From: Tribonema minus
Lineage: Eukaryota; Sar; Xanthophyceae; Tribonematales; Tribonemataceae
DNA length: 64,000 nt
Direction: 5' to 3'
NCBI GenBank assembly: GCA_017506865.1
Contig: JAFCMP010000368.1
Coordinates: 806,001-870,000 of the forward strand
Each line of letters opens with the position of its first letter. Positions within the stretch are counted from its first letter, which is position 1. Both the position numbers and the translations under genes were made by a program. The notes under the pieces are model-generated. The model ran no database searches and had not been told where the DNA came from. It was given only the letters and a program-made list of their open reading frames with translations. This document shows positions 26,701 through 36,400 of the stretch, in pieces.

Positions 26701-29700
26701 ACCTTACCGCTGCAGCGGCGGCGATGAAAAGCAGCAGCGTTCAGCAGGAGGGAGTCAGTCAGTCAGTCCACATGCTGCTGCCAGTCCTGTGTGGTTTGTA
26801 CGCTCCGCTACCCGTGATACATACATGCCCATCAGACTGAGCGACTGAGCGCCAGAACTTCGTGCGTGCGCAGCGCACCACCTTACCGCTGCAACAAGGG
26901 CGACGAAAAGCGGCGGCACGCATTCAGCAGAGGTCAGCTTCATTGCTTTTAACTTATGTAGTTTGTGCTACCATGAATGTTTGTGCTACCATAAATGCCC
27001 CAAACATAGGGCGTGGACAGGAATCACACATAAATCCGATATAGAACTGCCCCTGAAGGACGAGGACCATCGTCAATACTTGACCCTGGAACTACCTACC
27101 CCAGCGCGTGCGCACCACATTGCTGCTGCGGCGGCGGCCACCAAACAGCAGTGGCATTCAGCAGAGGGGAGTCAGCTAGAGCGCTTTTGTGCCGTTTGTG
27201 CCACCATACCCATGACAAGTGCAGAGCATACATGCATACCCCAGACGCACCTGACCAGCGCCCCCTCCGCGCATGATTGCATACCTGCGTGCTATACATA
27301 CCTGCTTGACAATGCACACATGCCCCAAACGAACCTGAACAGTCATACATACCTGCAAGCTATACATACCTACTTGACTGCACAGTATATACATACCCTA
27401 CATACCTGAATAGCGCCCCCCACACACGCCCTACGCCCCCCCTCCCCCCTCCAGTCATAGATACCTGCCTGACTGCACAGTACATACATACCCCAGACGC
27501 ACCCTACGCACAGTTATATATACGTGCGTGCAATACATACCTAATCGGCTGCACAGTACATACATACCCCAGATGCAGCAGAACATGCCTGCGTGCTATA
27601 CATACCTACTTGGAGTGCGCAGTACATACATGCCCCAGACGCACCTGAACAGCGCACCCCACACGCGTCCTATGCGCAGTCATACATACCTGCATGCTAT
27701 ACATACCAGCTCGACTGCGCAGTACATACATACCTGAATAGCGCCCCCCATACGCGCCCTGCATGTAGTCATAAAATACCTGTGTGCATGCCTACTCGAC
27801 TGCACATTACATACCCCAGACGAACCTGAACAGCGCCCCCCACATGCGCCCTGCGCGCAGTCATATATACCTGCTGCTATATATACCTACTTGACTGCAC
27901 AGTACATACATGCATACCCCAAACGCACCTGAATAGCGCCCCCCATACGCGCCCTACGCGGCGCAGGTCCAGGTTGCGGCGATATACACCTACTTGACTG
28001 AACAGTACATACCTACATACCCAAACATACCTGAACAACGCCCCCCATACGCGCCCTATGCGCCCGCCCCGCAGGTCCAGGTTGCGGCGATAAGCCTGCC
28101 AACATGGCCCCAGTGACCAGCTGTCACAACAAGGGTCAAAATGCAGGTGAGGGTTAGGGTTAGGCTTGGACTAACAAGTAAGGTGCTCGCAATAAGTACT
28201 TCGAAGTACATTTGATGTGTGCACCTCACGCTCTCCCGCGCCCCAAGCGAGAATCGATGAAGGTGTTGAACAAACCTAACCTTAACCCTAACCCTTAAAC
28301 AAACCGCGCCACAAACCGCAAACAAAGCTACAGACAGGAAATACTTGTACTTGTTATTAATTCTCGCTCAGGGCGCGACAAAGCCCAGATGAATGGCATC
28401 TAACTTGAAGCTTGCTGTACGGAATCTACATGTCGTGTGACAGTCTGAAAGTGTCTCAACGACAACCACTATAGTTGTACCACTAGGGTGTACTTCAGCA
28501 AAGCAGGCACTGGTGGTTGTGGCGGCACCGGCAGAGCGGTAGCCTGCGGATGGCGTCGGTTCACAGAGTTGTAACTGCTACAACACCTACACGCGCCCTC
28601 CATGAACCATGTGGTCACTCTGATATCCCTTTAACCTAACCTGTTCCTACTCGGGGAAAAGTTGAATCTGACAAATATTGAATCATTTGACTGCGGCCGA
28701 AAAGGCGACGAGGCAGGTTTGCGGACGTGCGTCAATGCCCAGGATTGTAGCTATTGTAGTATTGGTTTAGCCATTTGAACCATGCTTAGAACAGATCCTT
28801 GTTCGTATAAAGCACAGATGATTCCACGGTAACTTGAAGTTGCATCTGAAAACAAAAGCACGATGGCTGCGAGGCAGCTTGCGGATGTGTGACGGTTACA
28901 GGATTGCAACTGCCGTAGCTGCAAGAGTTGCAGTGCTGCTTTGCTATCCAAACCATGCCCAGAAAAAAAGTTATTTCTTTAAAAACATTTGGATCCAGAG
29001 TAGCTCGAAGTTGAAGCTGATAACAACAGATGGCTGCGGCGGCGGCAGCAAGCAGCACCGCTTACAGGGTTGTGATGCCGTAGGTGCGGACGCGCGTCTG
29101 TGACAGGATTGTGGTATCTGCCTCAAGATCGCAACTGTCTCACCTTAGCACCATGGCCAGCGCAAACACCTTCGACGCCACCGGTCCTATGACGGTGCTG
29201 CAACAAAGCCGCAGTGAACGTGATGCACCAAACATCAACCTTAGATACCCCCCATGTACCAAAAAACTTGAAGCATTGCAGAACAATGCAATGAAGAGCT
29301 ACTGCGAAAGATGGCACATTGCCACTCTCTAGCAGTGCTACCACACATGACGACGCACCCAGGTAGGGGTAGGTTCAGGGTCAGGGCTAGAAGCTTAGGT
29401 TTTAAATAGAGGTTGGGCGCAAGCACGGTGATGCGACCGAGCCAGATCATTGGGTTAACATAAGAGTTAGGGTAACCCTAAGACCGATCATCGCACAGCA
29501 AATGAGCATGCAGATGCGCTAGCCTAACCCTAACCCTAACCCTAACCCTAACACAAGACTCTTGCTTGTTGTGCTGTTGCGAATGCAAGCTTGCGCAGAT
29601 AATCATACTCGTACATGAATTGAGCCATGTAGTGCCAGCGTCGCAGTGGTATTCAACTGCAGCAGCGAATATGGTGATGTTGGCAGTTACAAGCGGAACC

Positions 29701-32700
29701 TGCGATAACCCTGACCCTGACCCAAACCCTAACCCACGTGTTCAGAGGAAGGGCTCGGCAGTATGCCCCTGATTGACCCTTACTCTAACCCCAACCTCCA
29801 CCCTCATCCTGATCCTAACCCTAAGCCTAAGCAAACTGGAACCCATAACCTGTTGCTCACTGGCGTATTGCTGTACACCGCCAGCGGTGGAACCAAGGTG
29901 ACCAATGCAACAGAAGACCGACGCCAGACGTATGCTGTCAGAAGTGAATGTACTGTAGTCTGTGGATATATTGCAAATCTGTCCACCAGCAAATGTGACT
30001 GCCGTAAACTTCAAGAGTGCAAACGGCAATGAGCAGCCAGCCAGCTGTTGCTTGCTCCAACACACGCACCTTCAAGCGTTGCAGCTGGGTGCCAACTAAT
30101 ACGCCGGTGCAGTGCATGAGAAAAGACCAGCGCCAGTCGTGTGCTAACCCTACCCCCTGACCCTAACCCTAACCTAACCCATTCGCAAGTGTGTGTGTGC
30201 TCTAGGCCTTTAGGTTAGTTGGGGTTAGGGCTGCCGTCCAGCGCGCAAACGGCAATGAGTATACAACAGTCTCAACAGTTGCCATGTCGCAGCAGTCGGA
30301 CGCTGCTGTAGGTTTAACCCCACAATCAAGTAACCCTAACCCTAACCCTAACGCTATCCCTGACCCCACATGAGCCAGTGCGGGCGAAAGAAAGGTCAGA
30401 ACTGCACCACCAGCTGATATAACATTGCGGCATGATGAGCAGCGCGCAATGGCAGTTGCATAAGCATTTACATGGTGGACGCACTGAACTTCGACCCTAG
30501 CTACAAGGCAAACCCTAACCCAGATCGTCAGGTTATTTTTGCTTGTGCGGCCGTACAGTGTAGGACCCCGCTGCATCTGTTTAGAATCCGAGTTGTTGCT
30601 GATACGGATACATACATACCTGCTGAGAAAGAACCCCCCCCCCCACACACACAGGAACCCCAGCCTGGCCCAGCCTTAGAGTACTCAATTACGAAGATAG
30701 GATTAGGGTGTAGGGTTATAACTCATAGGGCTACCATCGGCAAATCAAGCGGAAATACCAGTCACACATACATGCATACATACCTGCTGAGAAAGAACCC
30801 CCCCCACATCCACAAAACCCCCGCCCCTGCACTCTCCATGATGTGCCCCTGCCGCTCCATTGGCGAGGCTTGCACTGCACATGCGGTACGTATACATAGA
30901 CACCTGAGAAAGATGTGGTACGTATACATACATACCTGCTGAGAAAGAATCCCCCCCACATCCACAGGAACCCCGCCCCCGCACTCTCCATTATGTGCCC
31001 TTGCCGCTCCATTGGCGTCTGCCCCCAGTGCGCCTTCCACTGCGCAGCAGGGCAGCGGCAGAATGGCAAAGGTGTGAAGAGGTTTGTACAGACATGTTGT
31101 GACAGGGTGGTGGTGCTTTTAGAAGTGCAAGCACTGGCGCACATACATGCATACCCTCAGCTCTCCCGTCACTCCACAGGTCACTTTATGATGAGAGGAA
31201 TTCGACGCAAGTACAAGTGTTTTTGCCTCAAGCGAAACTCAATGAAACGTACTTGAGCAGCGCGACAGTCCTCGTGGCGGTTTCATCAGCAGCGCTCAAC
31301 ATCTTCTGACGCGTGTCAGCCCTGGGCACTGTCTGTTCAACTAGGCAACGGCGCGCCTTTGCGTCACTAGCACGCGCTGATGGCCCAAGACGTTCATTCT
31401 CTAGTAATCCGCGCTTTGGTGGCGGAAACGGTAACTTGTTGACGTGCCGTCGTTTGAGGTCGCAGGTGCCATTCCTCAACTTCAAACACGCACTCCATGA
31501 AAGCTGGCGGTCATCGCTGCGCATCACGTGTCAGCTGTTCAAGCTGCCCTTGCTGAAGTTGGTACAGTAATCACTGTGTGGTGGTGCGGCAGTTACGGCA
31601 GTTACGGCGGTTACACGGCCTCTCACCTGCTCCCACGTGGGTAGCACGGGCAGCAGCACCCTGAGCGTCCGCGTGGGCAGCCGCTGCAGTGACATGCGCG
31701 CATGACCTGCAACGAACACAAGACTTCACGTTCAGACGCTATGTAGCATTAAGATTTTCGCAGTGATTCCCAGCACCAAGGGCACTAAATTTGCACTTCT
31801 ACAGAAAATGCACGTATTATGTCAAAAATGTGAGCAACAGAGGTGAATCACTGTCTGACATGCGCGTGCAGTCTGCAATGAACACGGGACTTTGCATTCA
31901 GACGCTGCCATCCATATCGTCACAGTCATTCATAGCAGCAACAAACTACTTTGAAATACTTCTGAATATTAGATGGACAAGGACTTTGAGAGTTGTAGAA
32001 CTGTTTGACATGCACGCATGACCTGTAATGACCACGGGACTTCGCGCTTAGACGCATCGAAACTGTCACAGTCATTCTTCAAAGCACCAGAATTGTCACT
32101 GTCATCCTTAGCAGCACGAAAGTACTAGTGAAGGATGTCAATGTGAGCCGCAGAGGTTGTGTAACTGTTGGCATGCGCGCGCAGCCTGCAATGACCATGG
32201 GACTTTACATTAAGACTTGCTATCTACATTTTCGCAGTGATTCCCAGAGCAGCAAGGGCACTACACTTGTACTTTAAGAAGTACATCTTATGTTGTCAAT
32301 GAGAGCAACAGAGGTTGTATCAATGTCTGACATGCGCGCGGAGCCTGCAATCACCACGAGACTTTGTATTCAGACACTACCATCCATAATTTTGCAGTGA
32401 TTCCCAGCATCAAGGGCAGTTCATGTGTGTCCTGCAAGGAGTACACTCATGTAGTCAATGTGAGCGACAGCGGTCATATCATTGTTTGAAATGCGCGCGC
32501 ACGCGCAGACTGCAATGACCACTGGATATTACAATGAGGCGCTAGGACACGCAAAAGCAAAACGCTAGTTGGCGCTGCTGGTGCCTTGCTGATGTACACT
32601 TGTTATACTCTTCTAACGCATGAGGTGAACAATTAGGACGATGAACAGCCTGAAAAACGCTTTAGTTTCTAACCATATGCGAACGGTGCCGTCAAATAGT

Positions 32701-33217
32701 TTTCAGCTACTTGTTCGAAGGTGTTGCAAGCCCAAAGCGGACCAAGGGGTTGAGCAAATCGCTGTGGGCGCGATTGCTCGCTGCTGTAGTGACAAACACC
32801 AACTGAAGACGTGAAGACGTGAATAAGTGCCATGTAAACACGCATTCAGAAGACGTCAAAAGCTACCATCGCTTTGCTCTCCAGATGCTTGATGCTACCA
32901 CTGTTGGCAAGCAGCCTTTAGAAGAAAGGGCAGTTTTCCCCTGACGACAGACGCAGAAGATACAATTTGAAAGCCGTGCAGCACGCACAACAATGGTTCG
33001 CACCTCTGCGCAGGCCCCGCTTCGCCGACAAGCATGATGTACCACCCGCGCCTTCGACTACTGCCTGCCCGCAGCCTGTAAACGCGCAGCCTCGGCCATT
33101 GTCGGTTCCTGACACAGGTTGATTGCAGCTCTTGGCAAGTGTTGTACCAACCCAAAACCCGCTGACCGTGCCAAAGTACACCAGCAGTGAGAGCGCGCAC
33201 AGCCACCGGCTCGCCAT
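23077..33217 (-). CDS. Unknown protein with signal-peptide-like start, 7-8 exons
   Basis: Exons on the - strand: 33217-33004 (start; end uncertain), 31706-31627, 31039-30936, 28120-28031, 26709-26601, 25593-25543, 24754-24648 and perhaps 23752-23077. All junctions have CAG/TAG acceptors and GT donors, and phases agree throughout. The start MASRWLCALSLLVYFGTVSG resembles a signal peptide. The middle holds a hydrophobic aromatic stretch (AGAGFLWMWGGFFLS), then conserved-looking exons such as HVHFEMLVRDAKDRELLFE and VVVVSREPDFDHLTG. I do not recognise the family. Secretory or membrane localisation is inferred from the start and the hydrophobic stretch. Flanking partial exon copies mark these exons as real, because they follow the same pattern as in the protease and biotin synthase genes. 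The C-terminal exon is weak and may be read in another frame. Confidence 0.55.
23753..24647 (-). repeat. Intron 7 of unknown gene: exon 7 donor-side copies
   Basis: Copies of exon 7's 3' end with donor at about 24438-24480, 24340-24385 and 24228-24262 (+ strand motif GATGC(G/A)TTACAT.CC.GCGTAG). CCCTAA/TTAGGG variants are scattered between them. Confidence 0.6.
24648..24754 (-). CDS. Unknown gene exon 7
   Basis: Acceptor ACGCAG, donor GCAG/GTATGT. Encodes VVVVSREPDFDHLTGVTEAY then VPEAGVFVGHHPLLR. Acceptor-side copies lie upstream and donor-side copies downstream. Confidence 0.65.
24755..25542 (-). repeat. Intron 6 of unknown gene: exon 7 acceptor-side copies
   Basis: Copies of exon 7's start at about 24865-24920, 24998-25048 and 25125-25160 (+ strand TTCTCGGC.GACCACCACGA, then CCTGCAGTT). 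GAATGAATGA runs lie between copies. Confidence 0.65.
25543..25593 (-). CDS. Unknown gene exon 6
   Basis: Acceptor CCCTAG, donor GAG/GTAAGT. Encodes VPKVPAYRAIREGMHCE. Phase 0 at both ends, matching exons 5 and 7. Confidence 0.6.
25594..26600 (-). repeat. Intron 5 of unknown gene: exon 5 donor-side copies and a tandem array
   Basis: Copies of exon 5's 3' end at about 26415-26482 and 26248-26305 (+ strand GCTCACCTCAAACAGCAGCT). A loose tandem array of GTACAGC..AGACGCCACAAC units spans about 25600-25900. Confidence 0.65.
26601..26709 (-). CDS. Unknown gene exon 5
   Basis: Acceptor CTGCAG, donor GAG/GTGAGC. Encodes GKVVRTREVLAPNALSHHVH then FEMLVRDAKDRELLFE. Copies flank it on both sides. Confidence 0.7.
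26710..28030 (-). repeat. Intron 4 of unknown gene: exon 4 donor copies and exon 5 acceptor copies
   Basis: Exon 5 5' copies at about 26850-26895 and 27097-27130. Exon 4 3' copies at about 27930-27975, 27826-27862, 27735-27765, 27640-27675, 27400-27435 and 27242-27275 (+ strand CATACCTGAATAGCGCCCCC). Donor-like CATACCTG strings recur throughout. Confidence 0.65.
28031..28120 (-). CDS. Unknown gene exon 4
   Basis: Acceptor TGACAG, donor TTCAG/GTATGT. Encodes WSLGPCWQAYRRNLDLRGGR then IGRVWGALF. The phase fits exon 3 (AG+C). Six or so donor-side copies lie downstream. Confidence 0.6.
28121..30935 (-). repeat. Intron 3 of unknown gene
   Basis: Exon 3 donor-side copies at about 30776-30880 and 30615-30665. 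A loose ~170-bp tandem repeat spans about 28690-29110 (GGCTGCGAGGCAGCTTGCGG-like). CCCTAA arrays lie at about 29523-29552 and 30330-30352. Dispersed repeat A copy 3 lies near the left end. Confidence 0.55.
28359..28470 (+). mobile_element. Dispersed repeat A, copy 3 (3' truncated)
   Basis: Matches copies 1 and 2 from TTCTCGCTCAGGGCGCGACA to CAACGACAACCACT, then diverges, so the last ~70 bp and the C run are missing. Lies inside an intron of the - strand unknown gene. Confidence 0.6.
30936..31039 (-). CDS. Unknown gene exon 3
   Basis: Acceptor GCGCAG, donor AGCAG/GTATGT. Encodes WKAHWGQTPMERQGHIMESA then GAGFLWMWGGFFLS, a possible membrane or re-entrant segment. Two donor-side copies lie downstream. 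Confidence 0.65.
31040..31626 (-). other. Intron 2 of unknown gene
   Basis: No exon copies or recognised elements are seen. A 99-codon - strand ORF at 31228-31527 has no recognisable motif. Confidence 0.4.
31627..31706 (-). CDS. Unknown gene exon 2
   Basis: Acceptor TTGCAG, donor CAG/GTGAGA. Encodes HARMSLQRLPTRTLRVLLPV then LPTWEQ. A tandem series of copies of its acceptor end lies upstream at 31850-32530. Confidence 0.6.
31707..33003 (-). repeat. Intron 1 of unknown gene: tandem array of exon 2 acceptor ends
   Basis: Five or six units of about 140-165 bp from about 31740 to 32540. Each holds a CATGCGCG(C/T)GCAG.CTGCAATGA block, an exon 2 start plus its acceptor, and a GTGATTCCCAGCA(C/G)CAAGG block. 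From 32560 to 33000 nothing is seen. Confidence 0.65.
33004..33217 (-). CDS. Unknown gene exon 1, signal-peptide-like
   Basis: ATG at 33217-33215. N-terminus MASRWLCALSLLVYFGTVSG, then a Cys/Gly-rich stretch (CNQPVSGTDNGRGCAFTGC). The donor at 33003 (G/GTGCGA) gives the phase needed for exon 2, but G/GTACAA or G/GTACAT further upstream in the gene would also fit. Confidence 0.4.
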
Positions 33218-33342
33218 CGCTGCCCCGCGCCTTAGCTTTGCACTCTAACATGATCCTCCTCAGCGTTGATGAACTCGCCTCAGTGATCTGAGTCAAACTC
33301 TCTCAGCTCAGCTCAGCGGGCAAAAAAGTACGTATGGACTTG

Positions 33343-33350
33343 TATTTATA
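33343..33350 (-). promoter_or_regulatory. TATA-like element upstream of the unknown gene
   Basis: TATAAATA on the - strand, about 125 bases upstream of the ATG at 33217. It would fit a core promoter for that gene, but a single AT-rich octamer is weak evidence. It lies between the gene and the retrotransposon stop codon at 33410. Confidence 0.35.
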
Positions 33351-33409
33351 AAGGCCCAAGGGAGGCCGGGTTGCCTATGCAATCGAAAAGCTTGCGTCAA
33401 CGCAGCAGC

Positions 33410-36400
33410 CTAGTCTGCGCTGTGCCCTAGGAGTTTGGATACCGGCGCCGCAACACAGCCCAGCATTCGCGCTCCACGTGTGTATGCCATGACGCGCTCC
33501 GCCAACTCCCGCGCCAGCGATATGCTCAGCTCAATGTGGATCTGACGCTTAGCTAACCCGGCCTTGCGTAACACATCTGCCTTCCCCCCCCCTGAGCACA
33601 GTGCTGAGTGCATTGCCAACTCCTTAACAAAAAGGCTTGTCTGCTTGCCCAGCCGTCCGTACGACTCCTGCACGAATGGCACAAAAGCCCAAGATGACGT
33701 CAAGGTGCCGGTGTGGTGCTTGACCTTCGCGTCCTCCCCCACCCCAGCAGCATAGCCGTCCGTGTTCGAGGCATTTGTTTTGCCTGTCAGGTACGAGCTC
33801 GCTGTGGGTGCGCGCACACTTGTGTCTAGCACTATTCCCTTGTTACGGTATGCACTGCTAAAGTGCAGACACCCTGGGTCAATGACTGTGTCCGCCCGAT
33901 ACCCCGGTACCTTGAAGACGCTAGCGTCCTCATTGCGGACAATAGAGACATGGTGCTGTCTCAAGATGCGCTGTAGGCACCGCTTTTGGGCAGTGTGTGT
34001 CGCGTTGTGCCCCCGTATGTGCTGGCTGGGGCAGCTGATCGCATGCGTGGAGGTGGGGCTCACGTCACTGCACCGCCATGGGCACACCTCGCCCTGTATG
34101 CCCCACCCGTCTATAAAGATCGCAACCATAATCATCGTGGCTGCTGCCATACTGGACATGGGCGCCGCACCCGGGCGGTCATTGGCAGCGGGTGGCACGC
34201 TCATCCACGCCATTGCCCCGGACGCACGCTGGCTGCGCAGCTGCGCCAGGACCCGCGCGCTAGCCTGTTGGCGGCGGCGGCTGGTGTCACGCAAGTCACC
34301 AATAAGTGTAGCCTGCGTCGGCTTGCCCACGGCACCAGCCGAGGCAGCCTCTAGGTCCTCCACCAGGCAGTCCTCGTATTGACGTCGAAGAACATTTGAA
34401 AGGCCGGCTTGTAGTCCGTGCGTGAAGTGACCGCGCCGGCGGCGGGGCACTACCTTTCTGCAGATCTCGTCAGCATAGGCCTCCCAGTCGTCGTCGTCGT
34501 CCTCCTGCCCGCCGCTGCAGCTGCTTTCTTCCGCGCTAGTTTGTGTTTTAGCGGGCGTGGAAGAGGCAGCCGCGGCAGCGGCTTGAGGGCCAGGTACGGT
34601 CGCCGCCGCAGCGGCCGCCTCGGCGCCAGGCACAATGCCGTGGGTGTGTGGGGCTGGCTCAGTGGTCCCCGTCTCCGTGACGGCAGTTGCGGCGTAGATC
34701 GCTTGCACCGCAGTGGGGAGCGTCGACGCTGCGGCCGTTGTATCCGCTGCCCACCGTAGCAACGATGCTGGGAGCTGCTCGGCCACAGCTGTGCGTGATT
34801 TTTCGCCGCCATCAGCTGTCAGCGCTCGCGTAGAGCGTCGCACGGCCTCGATGATTGGCGGCAGTCCCTGGTCCTCGCGTATTGCGCATGAGTGCTGCGC
34901 GAACCAGGTGACTGCGCCGTGTTCGTCAGTGCCGAGCCTCAGGGCCCCTGCTGCCACAGTGGCATGAATTATTGCAGGCCGCAGTGTTGTGCATGCCTGG
35001 GCCGTGTATGCGGCTGGTGCCAGTAGCCCCAAAAGCGGCATGCCCAGACCGCCTCGTCGCTCCGGCAACCGTGACGCCCGCAGTGGCACTGCGATGTCCG
35101 TGAGTTCTGGCGGGCCCAAGCGCGGCAATACCAGCACGCTGCCACTGCTGGCTACCTCATTGTCACCAGCAGTGCAGGCGGCCAGCAGGTGTGACTTCAT
35201 GACTGCCGCGGTAGCGCAGCCGTGCAGGTGCAGCATGCGTTCAAGCGTCCATGCACAGAACCCGTCAAATGCGTGCAGCCATGTCTCACTCAAAGCCGTG
35301 TCAACGACCCGAGCTAAGAAGCCCATGCGCTTTGTCAGTGACCTGCGCAGAATGAATTGTGCTGCCTGTAGGTGATGCCGCGCCATCCCAGCTAGCTGCC
35401 ACGACAATCGCCATGTCCCTGCGTCAACAAGATGCTTGCTCATGGCAGCATGCACATAGGCTGGGTGCCCTACCGGTACCCCGACCGACGTAAAGCCCTG
35501 ACTGGATTCTGGCATGGTGGCGTCCACAAACGGTATGTCAAGGGCGCGCAGGCGTGCTCTGGCCGCTTCATCAAACACTGTGCCGCGCATGGCAATGGCC
35601 AGCGACTTGTCTGGTCGAACGCGTAGGCCCCCTGCCGCAAGCCGACGGATCACCTCTGCCACCCCAGCGGCCGCTGCATCGTCGAAGTAGGCAGCTTGCA
35701 GCACGTTGAGGTCATCCAGGAAAGCGCAGTGCGGGGCTGGCGGTTCCGCTGTGCTGTGGCCGTAGGCCGGCATACTGCCGGGCGTCGCACTCACTCCATC
35801 AGGGTAGAAGAGTAGGAATGCCGCTGCCACTGCAAAGTACAGCGGCCCTAGAGGGTCCCCTTGCTGGCACCCTAGGTGGGAGCAGATAATGCGAGCTTCA
35901 CCGTTCACCTCCACTCGCATCTCTGGGGCAGTGTCACCACAGTATACGGACTCAAAGTGCGGGAGCAGCTCCGGACAGAAGAGCATAAGTCCCCGCACAA
36001 TGGCGGCGCGATCCACACTGTTAAATGCGTTCTCACAGTCCAGCTGGATTGTGGTGCCATACAGCTCGTGCCACACGCGCGCGCGCGCTGCCACATGCTC
36101 GACGCCAGACCGGTATCCTACGCCAAACTGCGACATGGAGGCCAGCAGCCCCGATATTTTGCCCTTGACACCCCGTGCCGCTGTGGACCCGAGGAGTCTG
36201 CGCCAGACACTGGAGCAGGCGATCGGACGCCGCTTCTGTCCTATGCCTGAGAGGGCCGCGGCGCGGAGAAGCCGTTGCGATTGCTCCGGCAGCAGTTCGG
36301 GCTCAACAAGCAGCGTCGTGAACACCTTGGCCAGGTGATGGGCGAATGCCGGTTCCATCACATCCGATTCTGAATCACCAGCTAGTCCTGGCGAGGCACT

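Noticed and set aside
27280..28030. Regular CATACCTG-containing repeats as a CRISPR-like array
   Set aside because: Units vary in length and sequence and are copies of a splice-donor end; the DNA is eukaryotic.
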